In this document: one piece after another, positions 35,333-43,315 of the stretch
Position numbering within the stretch: the stretch's first letter is position 1
How the letters are laid out: each line of letters starts with the position of its first letter
Origin: DASRDB01 sp035652815
GTDB taxonomy: Bacteria > Chloroflexota > Ktedonobacteria > Ktedonobacterales > Ktedonobacteraceae
DNA length: 64,000 nt
NCBI GenBank assembly: GCA_035652815.1
Contig: DASRDB010000015.1
Coordinates: 62,001-126,000, forward strand
Direction of reading: 5' to 3'
Made by a program: the position numbers and the translations under genes
The notes under the pieces: model-generated
What the model saw: the letters and a program-made list of their open reading frames with translations, nothing else
Database searches by the model: none
Told to the model about the DNA's origin: nothing

Positions 35333-36055
35333 TTATGCCTGACCGACGAATTGCTTCCCATTATTGAGGAAGACGAGCGTATAACTGCTCGTCTCATCTC
35401 CCACTTTAATCAGCATGTCTATGCGCCCGTCATGGTTTACATCACGGAACGCCAAGGTGACAGGCGTGGTACTGTCGTTATTCCTGGCGACGTAGTAGAT
35501 CGCATCATCTTTCGGGTTCGTTGGGTTGATTTGCACCACCACAATCAACCCATTCAAGTTCATCGCCGCGAAGTGATCTGGATAGGCCTGGCTGTCACCT
35601 AACCCAACAAACTGATCGGTTTGGAAGGTCCGAGGCATCCCATAGGTCCAGCCTTCTTGCATTCCATGCCACCACGCGCCAACAACTGACACGACCATCC
35701 ACCCTAATGCGCCGATGAGAAGGACACACAGGATGAGCCAGATCAACCACCCAGCATGACGCTCTGGTAGTCGGCGCGTCTCTGGCGCATAGGTACGCCT
35801 CAGCGCGTTGGTTGGTCTTTTCGGTGGGGTTGAATCATCGTAGTCGTAGCCGTCCCTTTCTTCCATCAGGTCATCGTCTACCACAGGTGGAGGTGTCCGT
35901 TTGACCCGGCTGGCAGTGTACGGCGACTCGGCTGTAAACGTTCTCCCGTTCGTGCGTCTCGCGGCTAACTCCTCTTGGGTAGCCGTTCTGCGCCGGATAG
36001 GAGGGTCATAGCTGTAGGTCTGTTTGGGGTCTGGCTGTTGGTGTTGTTTTTGCAT
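35333..36055 (-). CDS. membrane-anchored protein with a calcium-loop-like repeat
   Basis: 240 residues: a long, basic, disordered cytoplasmic N-terminus (about 1-105), one membrane helix (about 107-135, WLIWLILCVLLIGALGWMVV), and a small exterior domain. Near the C-terminus FRDVNHDGRIDMLIKVGD has the Asp-x-Asn-x-Asp-Gly-x-x-Asp spacing of EF-hand-like or VCBS/FG-GAP loops. GGGGG lies 5 bases before ATG 36055. Function unknown; topology matches the neighbouring baseplate-J-like protein, suggesting a shared surface role. Confidence 0.6.
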   Translation of the reverse strand: MQKQHQQPDPKQTYSYDPPIRRRTATQEELAARRTNGRTFTAESPYTASRVKRTPPPVVDDDLMEERDGYDYDDSTPPKRPTNALRRTYAPETRRLPERHAGWLIWLILCVLLIGALGWMVVSVVGAWWHGMQEGWTYGMPRTFQTDQFVGLGDSQAYPDHFAAMNLNGLIVVVQINPTNPKDDAIYYVARNNDSTTPVTLAFRDVNHDGRIDMLIKVGDETSSYTLVFLNNGKQFVGQA

Positions 36056-36065
36056 CGCTTCCCCC

Positions 36066-36266
36066 TTACAGCATCTTGCCCGCGACAAAGTCCGTGGCTT
36101 CCTCTGGTGTCAACAGACCGTCTTCCACAAATTGCGCGACCTGAGCGATGTTGTCAGCGTCTTCATGACATGGACACGATGCTTCAGGACAAAATGGATT
36201 TTCTAACGTATGGGGTAAATACTCCTCTTCCACAGGGACAACTATAGAGAAATTATCGGGGATCAT
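36066..36266 (-). CDS. 66-residue acidic protein, first in the element operon
   Basis: Starts MIPDNFSIVVPVEEEYLPHT, with three cysteines (CPEASCPC) and a C-terminal VEDGLLTPEEATDFVAGKML that resembles an acidic SHOCT-like hairpin. Not recognised. AGGAGA lies 11 bases before ATG 36266. The frame is open to 36308, but that ATG has no ribosome binding site and lies in a hairpin. It ends 10 bases before the next gene. Confidence 0.55.
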   Translation of the reverse strand: MIPDNFSIVVPVEEEYLPHTLENPFCPEASCPCHEDADNIAQVAQFVEDGLLTPEEATDFVAGKML

Positions 36267-36296
36267 GTGGTTTTCCCTCTCCTGGTCTTGACTATG

Positions 36297-36394
36297 GGGC
36301 TTCCACATGCGTTCAATGCGTATGGAAGCCCAAACTACCTGACAGGGTATGTGTGGTTTTCTCGCTGGCTCTCATGTTGCCGCATGGGAGCCAG
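36297..36394 (-). promoter_or_regulatory. structured leader: two hairpins between promoter and operon
   Basis: In the leftward leader, CTGGCTCTCATG (36365-36376) pairs with 36383-36394 (12 bp, one G-U), and GGGCTTCCA (36297-36305) pairs with 36323-36331. Both lie between the promoter at 36449-36477 and the first gene. No T-run follows either, so they may stabilise the message or bind a regulator. Confidence 0.5.
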
Positions 36395-36448
36395 AACAGT
36401 ATCACCCTCTTTCTTTGATTTTCACTCTCACCAACCTTCTTGAACCTA

Positions 36449-36477
36449 ATTATATATCATGCTTTGATATTTTTCAA
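36449..36477 (-). promoter_or_regulatory. leftward promoter of the element operon
   Basis: On the minus strand TTGAAA (36477-36472), a 17-base spacer and a perfect TATAAT (36454-36449). It would transcribe the surface-protein genes and the recombinase. Confidence 0.75.
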
Positions 36478-36544
36478 GCTTTATTTCACCATATACCTTT
36501 ATTCCGTACTGTTCATGATTGAATGGTGTGGAATAAAGCCAGTG

Positions 36545-36573
36545 TTGACCTATTATCACCAGGACACTATAAT
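36545..36573 (+). promoter_or_regulatory. rightward promoter of the excisionase-like gene
   Basis: TTGACC at 36545-36550, a 17-base spacer and a perfect TATAAT at 36568-36573, about 27 bases before the start codon. It is divergent from the leftward promoter, about 70 bases apart, a typical switch-region layout. Confidence 0.8.
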
Positions 36574-36599
36574 GGTTGCAAATATGGTAAGGAGCGTCT

Positions 36600-36806
36600 T
36601 TGCCTATGTCAAAACAACAAGATGAGCAAATGCTTACCGTGAAGCAAGTTGCTCAACGAATAAATGTCGATGAGGCGACAGTGCGCCGATGGATTCAAGC
36701 TGGTGAATTACGGGCGGTCAATATAGGTCGCATTCGTCCTGAATATCGTATTCGTCCTTCTGATCTCGATGAGTTTATTTCAAGCAGAGAAACAGATAGA
36801 GGCTGA
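36600..36806 (+). CDS. helix-turn-helix excisionase-like DNA-binding protein
   Basis: 68 residues with the MerR-like/excisionase helix-turn-helix: MLTVKQVAQRINVDEATVRR, then WIQAGELRAVNIGR and RIRPSDLDEFI. This is the form of Xis/AlpA family proteins. TTG 36600 has GGAG 5 bases upstream; ATG 36606 is the alternative. With the recombinase it may set the direction of recombination, or it may repress the leftward promoter. It has its own promoter and terminator. Confidence 0.85.
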   Translation: MPMSKQQDEQMLTVKQVAQRINVDEATVRRWIQAGELRAVNIGRIRPEYRIRPSDLDEFISSRETDRG

Positions 36807-36828
36807 TTTCTTCCAGGTTCACAATACA

Positions 36829-36853
36829 AAAGGGCTGTTTATGCCCTTTTTTT
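36829..36853 (+). terminator. terminator after the excisionase-like gene
   Basis: AAAGGGC (36829-36835) pairs with GCCCTTT (36843-36849), followed by a seven-T run. It also shields the downstream MFS fragment from element transcription. Confidence 0.85.
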
Positions 36854-36891
36854 GTTGGTATTTTTCTCTAGGGAGAGACAAGTAAGAGAAG

Positions 36892-38301
36892 CTTCTTACT
36901 TCAACCACTACAGTGCCCATCTATGGTAAACTTGCCGACCTGTACGGGCGCAAGCCGCTTTTCCTTTTCGGTACTGCTCTCTTCCTGCTTGGTTCGGCTG
37001 CCTGTGGCGCGGCGCAATCGATGGAACAACTCATCGTATTTCGCGCTATTCAGGGACTTGGTGCGGGCGCGGTGATGCCAATTGTGCTGACTATCATCGG
37101 CGATATCTTTGCGCTGGAGGAGCGTGCTCGCGTGCAGGGGCTCTTTAGTGGTGTATGGGGAGTATCGAGCATTATTGGTCCAGCTATTGGCGGCGTCATT
37201 GTTGACCATTTCACGTGGCGCTGGGTCTTTTATATTAACGTTCCCTTTGGTCTGCTCTCCGGCCTGCTGCTGATTTTCTTCTTTAAAGAGCAGGTTGAAC
37301 ACAAAAAACGCTCGATTGACTATGCTGGCACGCTGCTTTTGACGGGGGGTATTGTCGCGCTGCTTTTCGCCTTGCTTCAGGGAGGTGTATCCTGGGCATG
37401 GCTTTCTCTACCGAGTATAGGGCTTTTTGTGGCCTCTATCGTCCTGATTGTCCTGTTTGTAGCGCAGGAAAACCGAACGCTCGAACCTGTGCTGCCGCTA
37501 ACCCTTTTCCGCAATCGGATCATCAGTGTTTCGAGCATTGGTGGTCTGGTTCTCGGCGTGATCCTCTTTGGAATTTCATCGTATGTCCCGCTCTTTGTGC
37601 AGGGTGTTGATGGTGGTACCGCGACGAACGCGGGTATTGTGCTGGTTCCGTTCCTGGTCGCCTGGCCCATAACTGCGACGCTCAGTGGTAAAATGATAAT
37701 TCGCTATGGCTATCGTATTACTGCCCTTGCGGGAGCCATCCTTGCCGTAATTGGTACTGGCATGGTCACGCTTTTCAATGCTGGTACCAATCTTCCGTTT
37801 ATCATCGTCTCCATGCTCTCTATAGGTGCCGGGCTTGGCTTGATGAGTACCGCCTTCATCATCTCTGTACAGAATGCAGTTCCCTGGAATTTGCGCGGCG
37901 TGGCGACGGCTTCGACGCAATTTGTGCGCACCATCGGTGGCACCCTCGGAGTTGCCCTCATGGGAACCATTCTCAACATCCAGATGGCAGTCAACTTTTC
38001 GCCGGTCTTCACTCGTTTTTCCGATGTCGTAGCCCGTCTGCCCAGGAACATCGCGCCTTCGAATGTATTGCTCACGCCATCGGTGCGCCAATCGCTGGCC
38101 GCCGATTTCCTGCAACAGCTCCAGGCCGCCCTTGCGCACAGTCTCCTCTGGGTCTACCTGCTCATCTTTGCCATCGCGGTCGCTGGTCTGGCTATGATGT
38201 TTTTCCTGCCTGGAGGAAAAGCGGATCAGTATACATATAAGGGTGAAAGTGAAACAGAGGAGATACCTGCAAATGTCGAGGAAATTACAACCTTTGGATA
38301 A
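36892..38301 (+). pseudogene. 3' part of the split DHA2-family MFS transporter
   Basis: Resumes in frame with LLTSTTTVPIYGKLADLYGR, the helix 2 end and loop 2-3 motif of EmrB/QacA-type transporters, and continues for about 469 residues to a normal end: AIQGLGAGAVMPIVLTIIGD, GVWGVSSIIGPAIGG and FTWRWVFYINVPFG are intact. No other damage is seen, which points to a recent insertion. GTG 36913 could start a truncated protein lacking the first helix and a half. Confidence 0.85.
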
Positions 38302-38312
38302 ACATCCAGCTT

Positions 38313-38765
38313 TTATTTTGCTCCATTCTCCTTTTGCCGCGCATAGCTGAAAGTGCCAAGCGCCTTCGCGATAGCCTGTCTTTCGCCGTTGACGATGTTG
38401 TAGACGGTGGCTTCCAGTACGGCTGTGGAACGGCCCTGGTGAAGGATGATGCCTTCCGCCAGCAGTTCTCCTGTGCGTACAGGCAGCATGAAATTGATCT
38501 TAGCTTCAACTGTGCCGAAGGGGGTGCCCTCTGGCAGTACTGAAAGCAGCGCCATCGACATGGCGCTGTCAGCCAGGGTGAAAATGACGCCGCCGTGTAC
38601 AATCTGCTGTGGGTGCATCAGCCGCTCATCGACCGAGATGCTGACCCGGCCAACTCCGGATTCGGCGGCTTCAATTTTCATGCCAAGCAGGTGCAGGATG
38701 CCAAACTGGCTTTTATCCTGCATCCAGCGATCAATGGGCGCATTTGTCTGTTCGTGTTGTGTCAC
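38313..38765 (-). CDS. PaaI-like hotdog thioesterase
   Basis: 150 residues of the hotdog fold, with the family motif QQIVHGGVIFTLADSAMSMA around the active site and VEAKINFMLPVRTGELLAEG in the beta sheet. PaaI-type enzymes hydrolyse aryl- or acyl-CoA thioesters. The substrate is not evident. It follows smpB by 2 bases on the same strand, so the two are probably cotranscribed, and it is convergent with the MFS fragment. Confidence 0.88.
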   Translation of the reverse strand: MTQHEQTNAPIDRWMQDKSQFGILHLLGMKIEAAESGVGRVSISVDERLMHPQQIVHGGVIFTLADSAMSMALLSVLPEGTPFGTVEAKINFMLPVRTGELLAEGIILHQGRSTAVLEATVYNIVNGERQAIAKALGTFSYARQKENGAK

Positions 38766-38767
38766 TG

Positions 38768-39268
38768 TTATCTCCTTCGCGCGATTCGATCAAGCTCGCG
38801 TTTCACATCGCGTTGGGCTATTGCCTCGCGCTTATCGTATAGTTTCTTACCGCGACACAGCCCTATTTCTACCTTTGCTCTGCCTCCCTTGAGATAGAGC
38901 TTAAGCGGTATGAGCGTCATCCCTTTCGCGGCCACCTTTGCTTGTAGCTGGTTGATCTCGCGTCGGTGCAGGAGCAGCTTGCGGTTGCGCATAGGCTCGT
39001 GGTTGTAGTAGGTACCATGTTCGTAGGCCGCGATATGGGCGTTTTCCAACCACATCTCGCCATTACGGATAATAGCATAGGAGCCGCGCAGGTTCACCTT
39101 GCCCTCACGAATCGACTTGATTTCGGTTCCCATCAAGGCAATACCCGCTTCGACTGTGCGCTCGACGAAGTAATCGTGATAGGCCTGGCGATTGACGGTA
39201 ATCACCTTGATTGGCTCATTTTTGGGAGGCGATTTTTCTTGCTGGCTGTGCGCCGTTTGTTTCGCCAT
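38768..39268 (-). CDS. smpB: SsrA-binding protein SmpB
   Basis: Binds tmRNA for trans-translation and ribosome rescue. 166 residues: VNRQAYHDYFVERTVEAGIA opens the OB fold, with LMGTEIKSIREGKVNLRGSY, RNRKLLLHRREI, GMTLIPLKLYLKGGRAKVEI and the basic tail KKLYDKREAIAQRDVKRE. An 18-residue polar extension precedes the fold. AAAGGAG lies 8 bases before the ATG. No tmRNA gene is visible next to it. Confidence 0.97.
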   Translation of the reverse strand: MAKQTAHSQQEKSPPKNEPIKVITVNRQAYHDYFVERTVEAGIALMGTEIKSIREGKVNLRGSYAIIRNGEMWLENAHIAAYEHGTYYNHEPMRNRKLLLHRREINQLQAKVAAKGMTLIPLKLYLKGGRAKVEIGLCRGKKLYDKREAIAQRDVKRELDRIARRR

Positions 39269-39624
39269 TGAAAAACTCCTTTTTATGGACGTCTATCTGT
39301 CGCTATTGACTATTCAAGTCCTGCGACAGGAACACTGCATGTGCTTGTGTTGCATGCAGGACGATGAGAAACCCTCACCGTTGGCCTGTCAACTGTAATG
39401 TACCCCCTGGCTTCTGCCTTGAAAGGCCTGTAGCTTGATAAGGAGATAGTCTGAACAGTTGTCGGCACGTTTATCATACAACACCTCGGCAAGCTCGTCG
39501 AGGGGAATGGTGTGCAGAGTGTTACCCTCACCAGAAGTGGTAAGCGTCAAGAGTTTGATGTACAGTATTGAATGAGGAAGAACGTAGCAGGGTGAAAGAG
39601 CTTCGTTCAGAGAAAGGTGCGCGC
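39269..39624. other. intergenic region between smpB and the MMPL gene
   Basis: About 350 bases without a convincing gene. A weak 7-bp dyad (CTGTCGC near 39302, GCGACAG near 39330) lies upstream of smpB, and CTGCATG/CATGCAG near 39335-39360 could form a hairpin. No clear promoter boxes were found. Confidence 0.35.
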
Positions 39625-41949
39625 ATGTTTTATCGTCTCGGCAGATTTGCTTTTCGTTTCCGGTGGTGGATTGTAGCAGGTTGGATGATTGTTATCCTGG
39701 CAGGATTACCCTTTGCTCCACAGGCAAGCAGCGTTTTGAAATCCGGTGGTTTCGTCAGCTCTGACATTGAATCGGAGCGAGCTGTCAATCTGCTGGCGCA
39801 AAAGCTGCATCTTGACCTTACGATTGTGCAGGTTATCTTTACCAGCCAGCGCTATACAGCCGATGACCCTCAATTTGTCCGAGAAGCGCAAGCCGCTTTA
39901 GCTAATGTGCGCACCATGCCGGAAGTTGCGGGCGTCGTCAGCTTCACGGATAACCCGCGTCAGATTTCGCTTGATCGACATGCCGCTTATGTCAATGTCT
40001 TATTGAAGCCAGACCCGGATAGCGCGCCAAAACTGCTGCCGGAACTTCAGCGCCGCTTGCAGGCCGTTCCCGATCTGAAAACCAGCATAGGTGGAGGGCC
40101 AGTCTTCTACGAAGATATCCAATCTGTGAGCGAGCGCGACCTGCGGCGGGCAGAAATGCTGGCTTTTCCTTTTGCTATTATCGCCCTGCTGCTCGTCTTT
40201 CGCTCGGTGGTGGCCGCCATTTTACCTGCGCTGGTTGGCGGTGGCGCGGTGGTCGTTTCGCTTGCGCTTGTCTTCGGCCTCGGCCATATCACCGACCTTT
40301 CCATCTTTGTCCTGAACATCACCACGCTTTTTGGCCTCGGCCTCGGCGTTGATTATTCGCTGTTCATGGTCAGCCGTTTCCGCGAGGAACTTGCGCATGG
40401 GCGGCCTGTGGAAGAGGCTGTGGCGCGAACGGTGGCAACAGCCGGGCGCGCCGTCACCTTCTCCGGTTTGACTGTCTCAATCGGGCTGATGGGCCTGATC
40501 CTTTTCCGCATCAACATGCTGCACTCGGTCGGCCTCGGAGGAGTCCTCGTAGTCCTGCTGGCGGTATTGGCCGCCATTACGCTGCTTCCGGCTGCTCTCG
40601 CGATTATTGGTACGCGCATTAATGCCTTTCCTGTGCGTCTCCCGAGGCGCAAGAAAAGCGCTGCGCAGAACTCTGCACCCGGTCGAAATGGTACGCATCA
40701 TGGCTTCTGGTATCGCCTCTCTCACTTTGTCATGCGCTACCCGGTGCGCGTCTTTGTGCCGGTGCTGCTCTTTCTGATTGCGCTCGGTCTGCCCTTTTTG
40801 AGTGTGCGCTTTTCCGCGCCTGACGCCTCTATTCTTCCCCAGGACGTTCCCTCGCGCGCTGCCTATGACTTACTCAATAGCCGTTTCAACGCGCGTGAAA
40901 CGACGCCGATCATCATAGCTGTGCAGACAACGGGTAATGTTCTGACGCCTCAGAATATTCGCAACCTCTATGCCTACGTGCGGCGTATTCAAGCCGATCC
41001 GCGTGTAGCCCGCGTGGATAGCATTGTCAGCGCCGACCCGCGTATCACGCTCGCGCAGTATGAACTACTCTACCAGCATCCCGAGCTGATTGCTGATCCC
41101 TACCTGGCAGCTTTTCTCAAGTCATCCGTATCAGGTAATGTCACCATGATTCAGGTTATCAGCAAGTACACTATGCTCGACCAGAACTCTATTGATCTGG
41201 TGCAGACCATCCGCAATACGAACCCTGGACATGGCATGACGATTCTTGTCGATGGAGGAACGGCTGGCAACATTGATTATGTGCAGTCGCTCTACACGGA
41301 TTTTCCTATAGCCGTACTTGTAGTGGCAATTACAACCTATATTGTGCTGTTTCTCTTTTTCCGTTCGGTGGTGTTGCCTTTGAAAGCTATTTTGATGAAT
41401 ACGCTTTCTATTCTGGCGAGTTATGGTGCGCTGGTGGTCATTTTCCAGGATGGCTTTTTGCATCAAGTGCTTGGATTTACGCCACTTGGCTTTGTCGAGG
41501 CATCCAGTCCGATATTGCTATTCTGCTCGCTCTTTGGCCTGTCGATGGACTATGAAGTGTTTCTCCTCTCTCGCGTTCAGGAGGCTTTCTGGCAAACGGG
41601 CGATAATACGCAGGCTGTGGCTCTGGGTTTGCAGCGCAGCGGGGGAATCATTACCAGTGCGGCGGTGATTGTGATTGTAGTGAGCGCCTGTTTTGCTACC
41701 GCAGATATGATCCTGGTCAAAGCGCTTGGACTGGGTATGGCGCTTGCAGTGGCGCTCGATGCCAGCCTGGTGCGCGGCCTGCTGGTACCTTCCACTATGC
41801 GCCTGCTCGGCAACCTCAACTGGTGGCTGCCCTTTGTAGGTGTCCAGCGTCGTCCACCAGCTTTAGTTGAGGGCATAACTGAAACATACCCTGTGTCAGA
41901 AGATGCCGAAGCAATCGATCAGGATGCCAGCATTGGAGGGACAAGATGA
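39625..41949 (+). CDS. MMPL/RND-family transporter
   Basis: About 774 residues in two repeats, each with one leading helix, an exterior domain and five more helices. FGLGLGVDYSLFMVSRFREE and FGLSMDYEVFLLSRVQEAF are the paired GxxxDY/F motifs for proton coupling. Actinobacterial relatives export lipids; the substrate here is unknown. Start is chosen at ATG 39625, with AAAGG seven bases upstream, just before the first basic and hydrophobic segment; the frame is open to TTG 39568 and includes GTG 39592. It overlaps the lipoprotein gene by 4 bases. Confidence 0.9.
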   Translation: MFYRLGRFAFRFRWWIVAGWMIVILAGLPFAPQASSVLKSGGFVSSDIESERAVNLLAQKLHLDLTIVQVIFTSQRYTADDPQFVREAQAALANVRTMPEVAGVVSFTDNPRQISLDRHAAYVNVLLKPDPDSAPKLLPELQRRLQAVPDLKTSIGGGPVFYEDIQSVSERDLRRAEMLAFPFAIIALLLVFRSVVAAILPALVGGGAVVVSLALVFGLGHITDLSIFVLNITTLFGLGLGVDYSLFMVSRFREELAHGRPVEEAVARTVATAGRAVTFSGLTVSIGLMGLILFRINMLHSVGLGGVLVVLLAVLAAITLLPAALAIIGTRINAFPVRLPRRKKSAAQNSAPGRNGTHHGFWYRLSHFVMRYPVRVFVPVLLFLIALGLPFLSVRFSAPDASILPQDVPSRAAYDLLNSRFNARETTPIIIAVQTTGNVLTPQNIRNLYAYVRRIQADPRVARVDSIVSADPRITLAQYELLYQHPELIADPYLAAFLKSSVSGNVTMIQVISKYTMLDQNSIDLVQTIRNTNPGHGMTILVDGGTAGNIDYVQSLYTDFPIAVLVVAITTYIVLFLFFRSVVLPLKAILMNTLSILASYGALVVIFQDGFLHQVLGFTPLGFVEASSPILLFCSLFGLSMDYEVFLLSRVQEAFWQTGDNTQAVALGLQRSGGIITSAAVIVIVVSACFATADMILVKALGLGMALAVALDASLVRGLLVPSTMRLLGNLNWWLPFVGVQRRPPALVEGITETYPVSEDAEAIDQDASIGGTR

Positions 41950-43067
41950 GGAAACAGCTAATGCGGAAATTGCACAAACAATCTCTGTTCGCTCTCCTTG
42001 CTTTGCTGGCATGGCTACTTACATCATGTGCCTTCCCTGGTATGGCATCTACTTCTGCACAGTTGCCAATTGTAAGCGCATCGCCAACGCCTACCGTTTT
42101 GCCGCCGGTGCGTTTTCCGCAGGATGAGGCGGCGCATCGCGATCTGACCGAGTGGTGGTACTATACCGGGCATATGAATGCGGTCAGTCCTTCGGGCCAG
42201 CAGCATCATTATGGCTTCGAGCTGGTCTTCTTTCAGGTACTGCGAGGCGATTTTCCGCCCGTCTATGCGGCGCATTTTGCAATCAGCGATGTTACACGAG
42301 GCGAGTTCCACTTCGACCAGCGCCAGCAAACCGAACCGAACGCCATTATTCCAAATGGCACTTCAACACGTGGCATCGATGTCCATATCAATGACTGGTC
42401 TATCCAGGGCGTGAACGGGTTGGATACGCTATCCGCTTCAATGTCGAATTATCTTTTGCATGTGACCTTGCATGGCTTAAAGCCGCCTGTGCTGCATAAT
42501 GGTAATGGCCTTATTACCTATGGGCTGGCCGGTTTTTCCTACTACTATTCGCGTACTCGCATGGCGCTGGCAGGTTCGCTGGTCGATCATGGGCAATCGC
42601 TCTCCGTCACTGGCGAGGCCTGGATGGACCACCAGTGGGGTAACTTCTTAACATTGGCAGGTGGCGGCTGGGATTGGTTTAGCATTCAACTGAACGACAA
42701 TACCGAGATGATGCTGTATTTCATCCGCGATGCCTCTGGCCATGTCATATCAACCTATGTAAGTTATATTACGCCGGATGCCAAAGATATCCTGCTCCCG
42801 GCAAGCGCTCTTACGTCGCGTGTTCTGAGTACCTGGCATAGTCCGGCGACCGGCGCGACTTATCCCTCTGGCTGGCAGCTAGAAATAAACGATCCTCGAA
42901 TACACGCCTCATTGCGTCTTATTCCCGAACTCAAGGATCAGGAGTTGCTCGCTTACTCATCGACGGGCAATAGCTATTGGGAGGGCGCGGTCTCGATTAC
43001 CGGTCAGAGCGCTGGAGGTGCGGTTTCTGGTGAAGGCTACGTTGAATTGACGGGTTATGCGCGATAG
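41946..43067 (+). CDS. CrtC/AttH-like lipocalin-type lipoprotein
   Basis: 373 residues. A basic start and hydrophobic stretch end in LLTSCAFPG, a lipobox, so it is a predicted lipoprotein on the cell surface. The mature part matches the CrtC/AttH double-lipocalin fold: LTEWWYYTGHM, YGFELVFFQVLRG, SYYYSRTRMALAG, GEAWMDHQWGN and GGWDWFSIQLND. Relatives include carotenoid 1,2-hydratase and secreted hydrolase-like proteins. Its 4-base overlap with the MMPL gene suggests they handle the same hydrophobic molecule; that is inference. Confidence 0.87.
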   Translation: MRKQLMRKLHKQSLFALLALLAWLLTSCAFPGMASTSAQLPIVSASPTPTVLPPVRFPQDEAAHRDLTEWWYYTGHMNAVSPSGQQHHYGFELVFFQVLRGDFPPVYAAHFAISDVTRGEFHFDQRQQTEPNAIIPNGTSTRGIDVHINDWSIQGVNGLDTLSASMSNYLLHVTLHGLKPPVLHNGNGLITYGLAGFSYYYSRTRMALAGSLVDHGQSLSVTGEAWMDHQWGNFLTLAGGGWDWFSIQLNDNTEMMLYFIRDASGHVISTYVSYITPDAKDILLPASALTSRVLSTWHSPATGATYPSGWQLEINDPRIHASLRLIPELKDQELLAYSSTGNSYWEGAVSITGQSAGGAVSGEGYVELTGYAR

Positions 43068-43092
43068 CAGAGCTTACTTTTGGCTCTCTTCA

Positions 43093-43123
43093 TTGACGAA
43101 CCTCATCCCTTATATGGTATACT
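43093..43123 (+). promoter_or_regulatory. promoter upstream of the sensor kinase
   Basis: TTGACG at 43093-43098, a 19-base spacer and TATACT at 43118-43123 preceded by TGG, which makes an extended -10. Directly after it a direct repeat CTTCAGG (43124-43130, 43134-43140) is spaced by one helical turn, and a 9-bp inverted repeat ACATTGTAA/TTACAATGT lies at 43185-43213. These are candidate regulator sites. Confidence 0.5.
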
Positions 43124-43315
43124 CTTCAGGTACCTTCAGGCTATTTTAAGCTAAAGAAGCTGAAAGCTGTTGATAAACAAGGTAACATTGTAATGCAATA
43201 TGTGTTACAATGTGTAATTATGCTGTTGTGTTTATCATTTTGTGAAAGCGATATGAGGCATCACCACCAGATTGATAAATATCAACGCTGAACGGTGAGG
43301 GGAGTAGAACAAGAT

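Larger units (their letters stand above)
31681..36891. mobile_element. integrated element with a large serine recombinase
   Basis: A 5.2-kb insertion between the two parts of a DHA2 MFS gene. It is visibly AT-richer than its flanks. It contains a large serine recombinase whose stop codon abuts the left junction, a leftward group of small and surface-protein genes, a rightward helix-turn-helix (excisionase-like) gene and divergent promoters. No replication, transfer or phage structural set is seen beyond one baseplate-J-like protein. The right junction lies in a near-palindrome (AAGTAAGAGAAGCTTCTTAC region, 36880-36901). Borders are set by where the MFS reading stops and resumes, give or take a few bases. 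Confidence 0.85.

Noticed and set aside
31681..36891. DDE transposon with terminal inverted repeats
   Set aside because: No inverted repeats or target duplication at the borders and no DDE transposase; the serine recombinase explains the insertion better.
39269..39567. tmRNA gene next to smpB
   Set aside because: No tRNA-like ends or tag reading frame could be found.
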